From CAVDHB01 sp963608705 (GTDB lineage Bacteria > Bacteroidota > Bacteroidia > Bacteroidales > Bacteroidaceae), in the NCBI GenBank assembly GCA_963608705.1, contig CAVDHB010000027.1:1-64000 (forward strand): DNA of 64,000 nucleotides, in the 5' to 3' direction. Each line of letters begins with the position of its first letter. Position 1 is the stretch's first letter. The notes beneath the pieces were generated by a model, which was not told where the DNA came from, did no database searches, and saw only the letters and a program-made list of their open reading frames with translations. This document shows, piece after piece, positions 25,889 through 33,970 of this stretch. Made by a program: the position numbers and the translations under genes.

Positions 25889-26683
25889 TTATCGGATGAA
25901 TGTTTCGGTGTCATGCACATTGAAGGTGGAAAGGGCGTTGCCCGGCGTGGACGCTTCCGGCAATTGCGTGCGGACGGTCTCGTTCAGCTCTCTCGTAAGC
26001 GAGCGTATGGGCAAGTCCAGCGGACACGCTTCCTGACAAGCTCCGCAGTCTGTGCAACGACCCGCCATGTGCATGACTCGGTTTATCTGCCATTCCATGT
26101 TGCTGAGCGGAGCGGCCCACGGGTCAATCCATTGCGGACAGTTCACCTCCACAATGCAGCGTTGGCAGTAGCACAACGGACACGCCGCACGACAGGCATA
26201 ACATCGTATGCACTGCGTCAGTTCCTCCTGCCAGTATTTCCACCGTTCCTCCCGGCTGAGTTTCTGGATGTCCTTTTCCTCTTGGGACCGTTCGGTGGAT
26301 GGCTCAAAGGAGTTCGCGTAAGCCTCCAAGACAGGGTAGGGGTCATCTTCCTCCACCAGCTTACAGTTGTCCGCCTCTTCTCCTATTATATATAGGAAGC
26401 GTCCGTCCGGCAGTTGGTTTTCCTTACGCAGCTGCAACAGGCTGCGGGCAATACGGGCGTTGGCAAGTATCGCCGTAGGCAGCTCTTTGTCGAGCAGCTC
26501 TTGCCGGGTGGCGTAGGCGGCAAGATTCTGCTTGCAATGCTCATTGAGAATGAGTTTCCCGGCTTCATCGGCCGACTTGCAGAAAAAAGGACGAGGACGG
26601 CGAGTGCCTTCTGAGAATCCGATGCACTGGGCGATTTTATGCTCGGAAAGCAACTGCGTCGCTATTTGAATCAGCTTATTCAT
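25889..26683 (-). CDS. flxC: FlxC-like 4Fe-4S dicluster subunit
   Basis: This protein of about 264 residues starts at 26683 (MNKLIQIATQLLSEHK), overlapping the end of the MvhD-like gene by 8 bp. The first 150 residues lack a recognisable motif. The second half is cysteine-rich: 'CIRCYACRAACPLCYCQRC', then 'CTDCGACQEACPLDLPI', giving at least two 4Fe-4S clusters. It belongs to the FlxC/HdrC-like ferredoxins and should wire FlxB to FlxD/HdrA. Transcribed from the promoter near 30650. Confidence 0.8.
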   Translation of the reverse strand: MNKLIQIATQLLSEHKIAQCIGFSEGTRRPRPFFCKSADEAGKLILNEHCKQNLAAYATRQELLDKELPTAILANARIARSLLQLRKENQLPDGRFLYIIGEEADNCKLVEEDDPYPVLEAYANSFEPSTERSQEEKDIQKLSREERWKYWQEELTQCIRCYACRAACPLCYCQRCIVEVNCPQWIDPWAAPLSNMEWQINRVMHMAGRCTDCGACQEACPLDLPIRSLTRELNETVRTQLPEASTPGNALSTFNVHDTETFIR

Positions 26684-27155
26684 TGACCGCCTCCTTTCTT
26701 TCACTCTCCACACACAGCGGATTGCGCAGGTAACTTTCCGCACGGGTGTATTCCGTGTACGGCCCTAATTCCCGCACACGTGTCACGGTGTCATTCACGA
26801 TGTCCGCCCATTTCGCTCCCTCGGCGGCTGACACCCATGAGAACGTGATACGGCGGATGTCTATACCGAGGAAATCCAACAGGCTCCGGAACACAATCCA
26901 CCGGCGACGGGCATGGAAATTCCCGCTGGTATAGTGGCAGTCATTGGGGTGGCAACCGCTGACGATTATACCGTCGGCGCCTCCCGCAAACGCTTTCAGC
27001 AACAGCATGAAGTCGATACGCCCCGTACAGGGGAAACGCACTATCTCCACATTGGTGGCGTATTTGATACGGCTTGTCCCCGTCAGGTCAGCGCCGGCGT
27101 ACGTACACCAGTTGCAGACAAACGCGATTATCTTAGGCTCAAAAGTTTGTTTCAT
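26676..27155 (-). CDS. flxD: FlxD/MvhD-type iron-sulfur subunit
   Basis: The 159-residue protein has the MvhD/FlxD signature: an N-terminal 'AFVCNWCTYAGADLTG', then 'IVRFPCTGRIDFMLLLKAFAGGADGIIVSGCHPNDCHY'-type spacing with the 'GCHPNDCHY' motif. The cysteines bind a 2Fe-2S centre. In methanogens MvhD connects hydrogenase to HdrA; here, with no hydrogenase, it should connect the Flx NADH module to HdrA. The gene lies between hdrA (20-bp gap) and flxC (8-bp overlap). Confidence 0.88.
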   Translation of the reverse strand: MKQTFEPKIIAFVCNWCTYAGADLTGTSRIKYATNVEIVRFPCTGRIDFMLLLKAFAGGADGIIVSGCHPNDCHYTSGNFHARRRWIVFRSLLDFLGIDIRRITFSWVSAAEGAKWADIVNDTVTRVRELGPYTEYTRAESYLRNPLCVESERKEAVNE

Positions 27156-27175
27156 GTCGATTGTCCTTCCTTTAT

Positions 27176-29179
27176 TTAAGAGTTCAACAAAGCCATCACC
27201 TCAGTGTACATTTCCTCTCCCGTGTATCCTTGCAGGTCGATGGATTTCGATCGGCAGAACGACACACAAGTGCCGCATCCCTGGCAAAGCCCGGGGTTGA
27301 TTTTCGCCACGGTCTTCAGCACGGCTCCTGTGCGGCGGTCTTTTATCTCCTCCCGCTCGATAGCCTGGTAAGGGCAAGCCGTCTGGCACATGAAGCAGCC
27401 CACACAAGTGCTGTACAAAGGCGGTGCCATTCGGTTCACCACCGCCACGACAGGCTCTCTCACCAGTTCGTCTTTGGACAGGAGCGTGACCACCTTGGCG
27501 GCGGCTCCCGAAGCAGCGGCCACTGTCTCTGGTATGTCTTTGGGTGCCTGACAGGCACCGGCCAGAAAGATACCCGCCGTATTGGTCTCCACCGGACGCA
27601 ACTTGGGATGCGCCTCGGCGAAAAAATGATGCTCGTCATAGGACACGTGCATGGTCTGGGCAAGGCTCTCGGCTTCCTTCCGGGCTACTCCGGCTGTCGC
27701 AAGTACCACCATGTCGGCCTCTATTTCGACAGGACGCGCGCCCAACAAGGTGTCCACTCCCTTCACGATGAGTTGGCCGTTTCGTTCGTAGACCCTGGCC
27801 ACTCGTCCCCTGATATACCGCACATGGTCTTCTTCCACAGCCCGTCTGACGAATTCCTCGTAGCCTTTTCCGGCGGCCCGTATGTCCATGTAGAACACAC
27901 TGGCCTCTCCGTCATGCACCTTGTGTTTGTAGAGCATGGCGTGCTTGGCGGTGTACATGCAGCATATCTTGGAGCAATAAGGGATGCCCTTGGCCGGGTC
28001 TCTTGATCCGCAACAAGCTATGAAGACTATTTTTTGCGGCACTTTTCCGTCTGACGGTCGTTTTATCTCTCCCAAGGTCGGCCCGGAGGCGGAAGCTAAT
28101 CGCTCGAATTGCAGTCCGGTAAGTACGTCCTTGTATTTCCCGTAACCATATTCGGGGAAAAAGTCGGTGGGAAGCACGTTGAATCCCGTGGTGACAACCA
28201 CCGCGCCCACGTCCACCTTTATGTATTCATCGGGCTTGTCATATTCGATGGCTTTTGTCGGACAGACCTTGGAGCAGAGTTTGCATTTCCCCTTTTGATA
28301 ATACAGGCAGTGCGCGCGGTCGATGACCGGCTTGTTGGGCACAGCCTGTGGAAAGGGAATGTAAATGGCCGTGCGGTTTCCCAGTCCCTCGTTAAATTCG
28401 CTGGGAATACGCTTGTTTGGACATTTCGTGGTACACAGTCCACAGCCTGTGCATTTTTTGTAGTCCACGCTTTTCGCCTTCAGACGGATGGTGGCTTTGA
28501 AATTGCCGATGAATCCCTCCAAGTGCGTTAATTCGGCATAGGTGTAAAGGGTGATGTTCGGATGACTGGCGGCTTCCACCATGCGAGGCGTGAGGATACA
28601 CTGTGAGCAGTCCAGGGTAGGGAAGGTCTCCGACAACTGGGACATATGGCCGCCGATGGAGGGTTCTTTCTCCACGAGTATGACCTCTTTCCCGCAATTG
28701 GCGATGTCCAGCGCCGCTTGTATGCCGGCGATGCCCCCGCCGATGACCAAGGCTCTTTTCGTGACAGGCACCTTGATGACATTCAACGGTTTGTTGCGGG
28801 AGACTTTTGCCACGACTCCTTTCACGAGGTCGATGGCCTTCTCCGTGGTCTCTTCCGTGCGTTCGTGCACCCAAGAGCAATGCTCGCGCAGGTTGGCAAT
28901 CTCGCACATATACGGATTGAGTCCCGCCTCACTGCACGCCCGCCGGAACGTGGCCTCGTGCATACGGGGAGAACATGAACCCACCACCACGCCATCCAGC
29001 GAATGTTCCTTGACGGTTTGTTTGATGAGCTGCTGTCCCGGTTCGGAACACATATATTTGTAGTCTACCGCATACACCACGTGATCCAGCTTAGCCGCCG
29101 CTTGTGCCACACGGGCGCAGTCTACTGTGGCCGCGATATTCTCGCCACAATGACAAATAAAGACTCCTATTCTTGACAT
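27176..29179 (-). CDS. hdrA: Heterodisulfide reductase subunit A-like flavoprotein
   Basis: This 667-residue protein is a full HdrA: N-terminal 'IGVFICHCGENIAATVD', the FAD dinucleotide fold 'RALVIGGGIAGIQAALDIA', 'DCSQCILTPRM', and 4Fe-4S motifs 'CTGCGLCTTKCPNK', 'CKLCSKVCPTKAI', 'CVGCFMCQTACPYQAI' and 'CQGCGTCVSFCRSKSI'. HdrA carries the bifurcating flavin, so the complex can drive ferredoxin reduction by coupling it to a favourable disulfide reduction. It has no fused NADH or hydrogenase module; those functions are separate genes downstream. It lies between hdrB (12-bp gap) and flxD. Confidence 0.92.
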   Translation of the reverse strand: MSRIGVFICHCGENIAATVDCARVAQAAAKLDHVVYAVDYKYMCSEPGQQLIKQTVKEHSLDGVVVGSCSPRMHEATFRRACSEAGLNPYMCEIANLREHCSWVHERTEETTEKAIDLVKGVVAKVSRNKPLNVIKVPVTKRALVIGGGIAGIQAALDIANCGKEVILVEKEPSIGGHMSQLSETFPTLDCSQCILTPRMVEAASHPNITLYTYAELTHLEGFIGNFKATIRLKAKSVDYKKCTGCGLCTTKCPNKRIPSEFNEGLGNRTAIYIPFPQAVPNKPVIDRAHCLYYQKGKCKLCSKVCPTKAIEYDKPDEYIKVDVGAVVVTTGFNVLPTDFFPEYGYGKYKDVLTGLQFERLASASGPTLGEIKRPSDGKVPQKIVFIACCGSRDPAKGIPYCSKICCMYTAKHAMLYKHKVHDGEASVFYMDIRAAGKGYEEFVRRAVEEDHVRYIRGRVARVYERNGQLIVKGVDTLLGARPVEIEADMVVLATAGVARKEAESLAQTMHVSYDEHHFFAEAHPKLRPVETNTAGIFLAGACQAPKDIPETVAAASGAAAKVVTLLSKDELVREPVVAVVNRMAPPLYSTCVGCFMCQTACPYQAIEREEIKDRRTGAVLKTVAKINPGLCQGCGTCVSFCRSKSIDLQGYTGEEMYTEVMALLNS

Positions 29180-29191
29180 AATCTTCTGTGT

Positions 29192-30034
29192 TTAGAGTGA
29201 TACGGGGACAAAATGACGTTGAAGACCCAGCTGCGTGGCTTCCATGCCCAACGCCAGCCCGACAAGTTGCGTGATATAAAGCACGGGGACAGCGGATTTT
29301 CTTTTCAGGTACCGCTCAATCCCGCCACGACGCATGTCGAGGTTCGCATGGCACATGGGGCAGGCCACGGCGATACACTCTGCGTCCCGGCATTCTGCGT
29401 CCTCTATTATCCGCGCGGAAAGTTTGCACACGATGTCCGTGCGGGGAATGGACAGGCCGGCGCCGCAACACTCGGTCTTGAATCCCCAATCGAGGGGAGT
29501 GCCTCCAATCAGCCGCACCAGTTCGTCCATGGTTTGCGGGTCTTCCACCCGGTCGAAACGCACGACTTTGTGCGGACGTACCAGCAGGCAGCCGTAGTAG
29601 CAGGCCACTTTATGCCGGAATGGCCGGGTGACCTGTTCCTTCACTTTATCCTTTATATAGGTATCGATAAATTGCAGCACATTGAGAATGCGTATCTGAG
29701 TGGGTACTTCCATCTGCAATTGCTCTTCCACCTGTGCTTTCAACTCCTTGTCACGGTTCAGCTCGTACTGTGCCGACACCAGGCGGTTGTAGCAGGAGGC
29801 GCAAGGTACCACAATCTCTTCCAGCCCTTGCCGCATGGCCAATGCTAAAATGCGTGCGGGCAAAGCGATAGACAGTGTGTGGTTCAGGGAATGCGCCGCC
29901 GTGGCTCCGCAGCAGTTCCAGTCCTCCACTTCTTCCAGCGTAATGCCAAAATATGTGGCCAGCGCCTTTACCGATTCATTGTATTCCCGTGCCGTGCCAT
30001 TCAGAGAGCAGCCGGGGTAAAATCCTGTTTTCAT
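29192..30034 (-). CDS. hdrB: Heterodisulfide reductase subunit B-like protein
   Basis: The 280-residue protein has two CCG domains, each binding a non-cubane iron-sulfur cluster in HdrB. The first has 'FYPGCSLNG', 'WNCCGATAAHS' and 'PCASCYN'. The second has 'CYYGCLLVRPHKV', 'TECCGAGLSI' and 'CPMCHANLD'. This is the disulfide-reducing subunit in methanogens. In bacteria without coenzyme M the acceptor is unknown, a DsrC-like or other thiol protein being proposed. The start codon overlaps the hdrC stop (ATGA). Confidence 0.92.
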   Translation of the reverse strand: MKTGFYPGCSLNGTAREYNESVKALATYFGITLEEVEDWNCCGATAAHSLNHTLSIALPARILALAMRQGLEEIVVPCASCYNRLVSAQYELNRDKELKAQVEEQLQMEVPTQIRILNVLQFIDTYIKDKVKEQVTRPFRHKVACYYGCLLVRPHKVVRFDRVEDPQTMDELVRLIGGTPLDWGFKTECCGAGLSIPRTDIVCKLSARIIEDAECRDAECIAVACPMCHANLDMRRGGIERYLKRKSAVPVLYITQLVGLALGMEATQLGLQRHFVPVSL

Positions 30035-30606
30035 AAGCCGTTCGTGTTTTCGTTAGGGGATGAGGTGGAGAAACAGCGAGCCATTCCTTTTATGTCCTTG
30101 ATTCGTTCGGGCAGGAAGCGGAGTTTCCCTTTGGCCAGCATGGCCGGCACAAGGGACACGTCCTGGGTGAACTGTCCGGTGCGGAGTTTGTAGTCCGCTT
30201 CCAGTCCCACCTCATAAAGCCGTCCCGTGTGTCGCACACTGTCCAGGAAAGCCCGGTAGAATTTCTCGACAGGTTTGGCCTCCTTGGACACACATCCTTC
30301 CGCCACTGCCTGGCTGCGGAGGAAGTCCATCAGCCGGGGAATGTCCACCTCTTTCGGGCAGCGTCCCACACAATTCTCGCAGTTCACGCACAGCCAGACA
30401 GCTCGGGAAGACAACACTCGCCGGTAGTCTTCCTCGTTTCCAGTTTGCAAAAGGCGCAAGATGACGGAGGAGGGATAGTCCATGTCTTCAGCCATGACGC
30501 ATCCCGCCGTGCATTTCCCGCACTGGTAACACTGATTGACATCTACGCCTGTATGTCTGAACAAGAAAGCGTGCATAGATTCTGGTGTAAGGTGAATTTT
30601 TCCCAT
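30031..30606 (-). CDS. hdrC: Heterodisulfide reductase subunit C-like ferredoxin
   Basis: This 191-residue protein has two 4Fe-4S motifs, 'CYQCGKCTAGCVMAEDM' and 'CVNCENCVGRCPKEVDI', in the order and spacing of HdrC. It transfers electrons between HdrA and HdrB. It is the first gene of the operon, 41 bp downstream of a consensus promoter. It is soluble, with no membrane segment. The C-terminal 60 residues beyond the family core are low in motif content. Confidence 0.9.
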   Translation of the reverse strand: MGKIHLTPESMHAFLFRHTGVDVNQCYQCGKCTAGCVMAEDMDYPSSVILRLLQTGNEEDYRRVLSSRAVWLCVNCENCVGRCPKEVDIPRLMDFLRSQAVAEGCVSKEAKPVEKFYRAFLDSVRHTGRLYEVGLEADYKLRTGQFTQDVSLVPAMLAKGKLRFLPERIKDIKGMARCFSTSSPNENTNGL

Positions 30607-30646
30607 AACATTAGGTTTTGGTTTGTCGTTTCTGTTATTACGTCTG

Positions 30647-30678
30647 TAAAGGTAGTCACTCTAAATGACTTGGCCAAA
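30647..30678 (-). promoter_or_regulatory. Promoter of the hdr-flx operon
   Basis: On the minus strand TTTG (30678-30675), 20 bp, then TACCTTTA (30654-30647). This is near the Bacteroides -33/-7 consensus and suggests constitutive or housekeeping expression. Confidence 0.65.
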
Positions 30679-30824
30679 TAAAAACACACTAAAATGTATG
30701 ATACTCAATAAAATAATTTCGGAAGAGCCACTTCTTATGCTGTAAAACATCGTTTTCAGACTGTGTTCTGTTTCGAGGCAAAACCACTTTCTTGCGTTTT
30801 TTCTGGAAAAAAGTGGCTGAAAAA

Positions 30825-30855
30825 TTTGCAGGGTAAGAAAAAAGCCGTACCTTTG
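30825..30855 (+). promoter_or_regulatory. Promoter of the tRNA-Asp gene
   Basis: TTTG (30825-30828), a 19-bp spacer and TACCTTTG (30848-30855) form a full consensus Bacteroides promoter, 37 bp before the tRNA. Confidence 0.85.
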
Positions 30856-30892
30856 CACTCGCAATCGAGAAATAACGGTTGAGACTCCAAAA

Positions 30893-30966
30893 GGTGCGTT
30901 AGTTCAGCTGGTTAGAATACCTGCCTGTCACGCAGGGGGTCGCGGGTTCGAGTCCCGCACGCACCG
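30893..30966 (+). tRNA. tRNA-Asp (anticodon GTC)
   Basis: The sequence folds as a cloverleaf: acceptor GGTGCGT/ACGCACC, D arm from GTTC, anticodon stem CCTGC/GCAGG around CTGTCAC with anticodon GTC, and T arm GCGGG-TTCGAGT-CCCGC with discriminator G at 30966. CCA is not encoded. It has its own consensus promoter and a strong terminator. The 230-bp repeat that marks the left side of PUL 2 begins 155 bp downstream. Confidence 0.97.
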
Positions 30967-30969
30967 CAG

Positions 30970-31002
30970 GAAGCGTTGATTTTTTCAACGCTTCTTTTTT
31001 TT
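30970..31002 (+). terminator. Terminator of tRNA-Asp
   Basis: GAAGCGTTG (30970-30978) pairs with CAACGCTTC (30986-30994) and is followed directly by a run of eight T residues. Confidence 0.92.
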
Positions 31003-31036
31003 ATCCCGACAGATGGATATACTGCCGCTCTCAGTA

Positions 31037-31058
31037 GAGACGCGATTCATCGCGTCTC
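31037..31058. repeat. 22-bp extragenic palindrome
   Basis: GAGACGCGAT then TC then ATCGCGTCTC, a perfect 10-bp inverted repeat around a 2-base centre. The same or near-identical element occurs at 31321, 58471, 61998 and 62097. Confidence 0.9.
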
Positions 31059-31120
31059 GGTTTGAATTCACTGCGTCTTGTTTGGCGATTCATCGCATCT
31101 CCATTTTTCCCCTCTATACA

Positions 31121-31350
31121 AGTCATTTCCCACTTCTATACAAATGGACGCTCACTTGTACCGTAATAAACGCCCATTACGGTACAAGTGAGCGGCCATT
31201 ACGGTACAAGTTGCAACTAATTGATTATGAAGTAGTTGCGAGGGCTTATGAAAGAGGCTTTGAATGCCATTACAAGTGATTGATTTACAGCGTATTAATT
31301 AAAATTCTCTTGCTGGTTGGGAGACGCGATGAATCGCGTCTCTACTGTTG
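31121..31350 (+). repeat. Left 230-bp direct repeat bracketing PUL 2
   Basis: It aligns without gaps to 58271-58500 (offset exactly 27,150 bp). By hand I count 26 differences, about 89% identity. It contains an 18-bp-stem hairpin (31150-31193, loop 31168-31175) built from the unit CTCACTTGTACCGTAAT and its inverse. A further inverted half (31198-31211) and a terminal GAGACGCG palindrome (31321-31342) follow. Confidence 0.92.
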
Positions 31351-31421
31351 TGGGGTGGGGGTGCGAAGCTTGGATGATAGCCAGATGAAGTCCCATTAAG
31401 GCGTGATTGCCGTTTCTGTAA

Positions 31422-31483
31422 AATAGTCCATCTATTTCCCTTGCTTTATCTATTATCCCCTCTTTTGCAAAAGCCTAACTTTG
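31422..31483 (+). promoter_or_regulatory. PUL 2 operator and promoter 1 (before the 809-aa gene)
   Basis: Boxes AATAGTCCAT (31422-31431) and TTTATCTAT (31445-31453, one mismatch to the TCCAT core) lie 22 bp apart, core to core. The second core starts 27 bp before the -7 box TAACTTTG at 31476-31483. It has the same register as the other three PUL 2 promoters, and no TTTG at -33. Confidence 0.65.
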
Positions 31484-31539
31484 CACCAGTCAATATGGGA
31501 TGGAGTCGGAAAACACTTCACCTGCATAATAGATAGAAT

Positions 31540-33969
31540 ATGAATATCATAAGAAAAAACATCTTTGTCCTGTTGCTTGCAGGAATCACGCCGGTATTTG
31601 CCCAGGACGTTCTGCACTCCAGGAAAGGCAAATGGGAAGTGCAAATCACGGACAGGGGCACTATCGAATCTTTGAGCATGGATTTCGGAGGGCGACAGAC
31701 TCGTGTTCCTTGGCATGGAGAGGGGCAGTATGCAGGTCCTTATCTGGGCTGCGAGTTTCGCAAGGCGGACGCACTTACCTATAAAAGCAGTGACGGTGAC
31801 GTGGAAAAGACATTGAGATATGCCGATGAAGAGGGTCGGCTGACATTGTTGGTGTCGCTTCGGAACAAGACAAACCGTAAACTGACTATCGACAAGGCGT
31901 CACTCCGTTTGGGGATAGACCATGTGATGCACGACCCTAAGACCTACTTTTCCGTGTTCTTCCCGACCATGCTCCGTGCGGAGAAGACCCATCTGTGGGG
32001 CTATTTCCAGTCTCCTGACGGTAAGGTGCTCGCCATAGCCTCGCCCGACAGCATTGCCTCATGGCATATAGACTACATCGGGAACGGACATCGGATAGGC
32101 ACTTCCGAACTTGACCTGATGCAAAAGGGACTATTGCCCGACCGTCATCCGCAGAACCTGTATACGCTCGAACCTAACGAAGAGAAGCAATGGAAACTCG
32201 TGTTTCTTCCATTGACCAGCATCAAAGAGGTGTCTCAAGCGGTTGCCACGGCGTGTGATATACCGACAATCGAACTTTCGCAAACCACGGCGGCACCGGG
32301 TGAGAACGTTCGGTTCAAGGTTCATTCTTCGGAAAGAGAACTTATCAAGGCGGAAGTCGTGCTTTCAGACAAATACGTGAAATCTCCTTCCATTGCGATA
32401 AATAAAGATGGTGAAGGATGTTACTCTTTTATAGCCCCGGAAAAGAACGGTTTATATAAAATAAAGGTGACAGACGGGAAGCATACGTCCGAGGCTGAGG
32501 TCTATGTGCGCAAGCCTTGGAGTTGGTATTTGCAACAAGCCCGCAATGAATCCATGCGTATGGATCAGAAAACGGCAAAGCACCGTGAGGCATGGATGGG
32601 CTTTTTCAGCGAATACTGGGCGCAGGTTTATCAGCCAGACTCCGCAAAGTTAGCGGATACGGAACACAGGTTCAATGCCTTTTGGCAAATGATGGTAGAC
32701 CCGAAGACAGGCTTCTACTATACTAACAGACAGACATGGAGCAGCCGTCCACAGAACACATCCTGGATGATAGGCGTGCTTTCCGCACGCTATGCCGCCA
32801 CTAAGGACATCAAGCATCTTGAGCTTGCCGCCCAGTGGGCGGACTTCCTCATCACCAAGTTCCAGCTTCCTGATGGAGCATACAAAGGATATACGGCATT
32901 GACAATGGGGGCTAAATTCCTTCAAGACCTCCTTTGGCAGGAATATCCGTTTGCACAGCAGGATGCCGTGTGGCGTGAGCGGTACGAGAGACACAAGCGC
33001 TCTGTAGAAGCGGCGGCTCTTAATCTGCTGAAAGTAGGTGATATGGGTGAGACGGAAGGCGAGTCCACTTACGAAGACACGCAGGCCGGAAGTGCCTGGT
33101 CGCTGCTTGCCATGCACGCACTCGTAGACCCTTCATCGTCCAACTACAAGGATTTCCTCAAGGAAAGTCTCGCCATCCAAGGCAGACACGAATGCCTGAC
33201 ACAGGCGTTGGTGCCGGATGGCCGCATGAGAGGCGGCACGCTACGCTGGTGGGAGGCGCAGTATGACGTGCTCATACGCCGCAACTTCATGAACTCCCCA
33301 CACGGTTGGACCATGAGGTCGCAGTTTGGCGCGCTCTATCTCTACCTGCTGACCGGCAATGAGTACTTCCTCGATGTGGCATACAACAGCATGGCATCGT
33401 GTGCGCAAGCCATCGACGACCGCACCGGTGAACTCAGGTGGGGATTTGTGCCCGACCCGTATATCGAAGCAGAACGGTTCGTGCAGGACTACCGCCATCC
33501 CGGAGAAGGCAAGTATGTGAAAGAAGTGATTGGAGAGCAATGGCTGCCGATGATCAGCTCATGGTGGAGGACTCCGGAGGGAAAGATTCCGGGAAACCGC
33601 CAGCCGGGATGGTCGTGTGACAATGACGTGCATGAGCACTTCCGCTTCATGGCTGAGGAGTTCATACCCAATGCTTTTGTCAAGGAAATGCCCGATGGCA
33701 CGTTCCGCACATGGAATTGCACGGTGGAAAAGCGTGATGGCAAACTGTTCGTGACACCTGCGGAGAGTGCCGTGACACGGGTGCATTTCAACTTGAAAAA
33801 GTCTCGTGCGGTTTCCATCGCTTTCAACAAAGGTTTACAAACTGTTGAATTACGGAAAGGAATGCAATGGACGGGACCGGGAATGAAGGACTATGCCGTA
33901 CCTGCCGTGTATCTTTGGCAGGAGATGATAGGCAATACTACAACTATTCAAACTACAAAATCAAGATAA
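31540..33969 (+). CDS. Secreted predicted glycosidase of unassigned family (six-hairpin-like)
   Basis: The 809-residue protein has a signal peptide ending near 'GITPVFAQ'. The first 230 residues look like a beta-sandwich ('WEVQITDRGTIESLSMDFGG'), then an Ig-like stretch (about 245-325). The C-terminal half is helical and typical of (alpha/alpha)6 barrels: 'NTSWMIGVLSARYAATKD', 'AAQWADFLITKFQLPDGAY', 'DTQAGSAWSLLAMHALVD' and 'HGWTMRSQFGALYLYLLTG'. I cannot place it in a numbered GH family; enzymes with this layout include uronidases and rhamnosidase-like proteins. It leads an operon with a GH43, a sugar transporter and a DUF5107 protein, behind the PUL 2 operator, so a role in side-chain removal from the same glycan is likely. 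Confidence 0.6.
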   Translation: MNIIRKNIFVLLLAGITPVFAQDVLHSRKGKWEVQITDRGTIESLSMDFGGRQTRVPWHGEGQYAGPYLGCEFRKADALTYKSSDGDVEKTLRYADEEGRLTLLVSLRNKTNRKLTIDKASLRLGIDHVMHDPKTYFSVFFPTMLRAEKTHLWGYFQSPDGKVLAIASPDSIASWHIDYIGNGHRIGTSELDLMQKGLLPDRHPQNLYTLEPNEEKQWKLVFLPLTSIKEVSQAVATACDIPTIELSQTTAAPGENVRFKVHSSERELIKAEVVLSDKYVKSPSIAINKDGEGCYSFIAPEKNGLYKIKVTDGKHTSEAEVYVRKPWSWYLQQARNESMRMDQKTAKHREAWMGFFSEYWAQVYQPDSAKLADTEHRFNAFWQMMVDPKTGFYYTNRQTWSSRPQNTSWMIGVLSARYAATKDIKHLELAAQWADFLITKFQLPDGAYKGYTALTMGAKFLQDLLWQEYPFAQQDAVWRERYERHKRSVEAAALNLLKVGDMGETEGESTYEDTQAGSAWSLLAMHALVDPSSSNYKDFLKESLAIQGRHECLTQALVPDGRMRGGTLRWWEAQYDVLIRRNFMNSPHGWTMRSQFGALYLYLLTGNEYFLDVAYNSMASCAQAIDDRTGELRWGFVPDPYIEAERFVQDYRHPGEGKYVKEVIGEQWLPMISSWWRTPEGKIPGNRQPGWSCDNDVHEHFRFMAEEFIPNAFVKEMPDGTFRTWNCTVEKRDGKLFVTPAESAVTRVHFNLKKSRAVSIAFNKGLQTVELRKGMQWTGPGMKDYAVPAVYLWQEMIGNTTTIQTTKSR

Positions 33970-33970
33970 T

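Larger units (their letters stand above)
31003..31539. other. Non-coding interval between tRNA-Asp and PUL 2
   Basis: No convincing gene. It holds a GAGACGCG palindrome (31037-31058), a decayed related sequence around 31064-31102, the left 230-bp repeat (31121-31350), and the operator and promoter of the first PUL 2 operon (31422-31483). The stretch 31351-31420 shows nothing recognisable. Confidence 0.75.

Noticed and set aside
25883..26395. 170-codon plus-strand frame opposite the flxC-like gene
   Set aside because: It is antisense to a cysteine-motif-rich subunit gene in a tight operon; its sequence looks random.
30661..30864. 67-codon minus-strand frame upstream of hdrC
   Set aside because: It covers the hdr and tRNA promoters and has no recognisable features.
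31121..31350. 230-bp repeat as an att site pair of an integrated phage or ICE
   Set aside because: No integrase, phage or conjugation gene lies between the copies, and the repeat does not include tRNA sequence.
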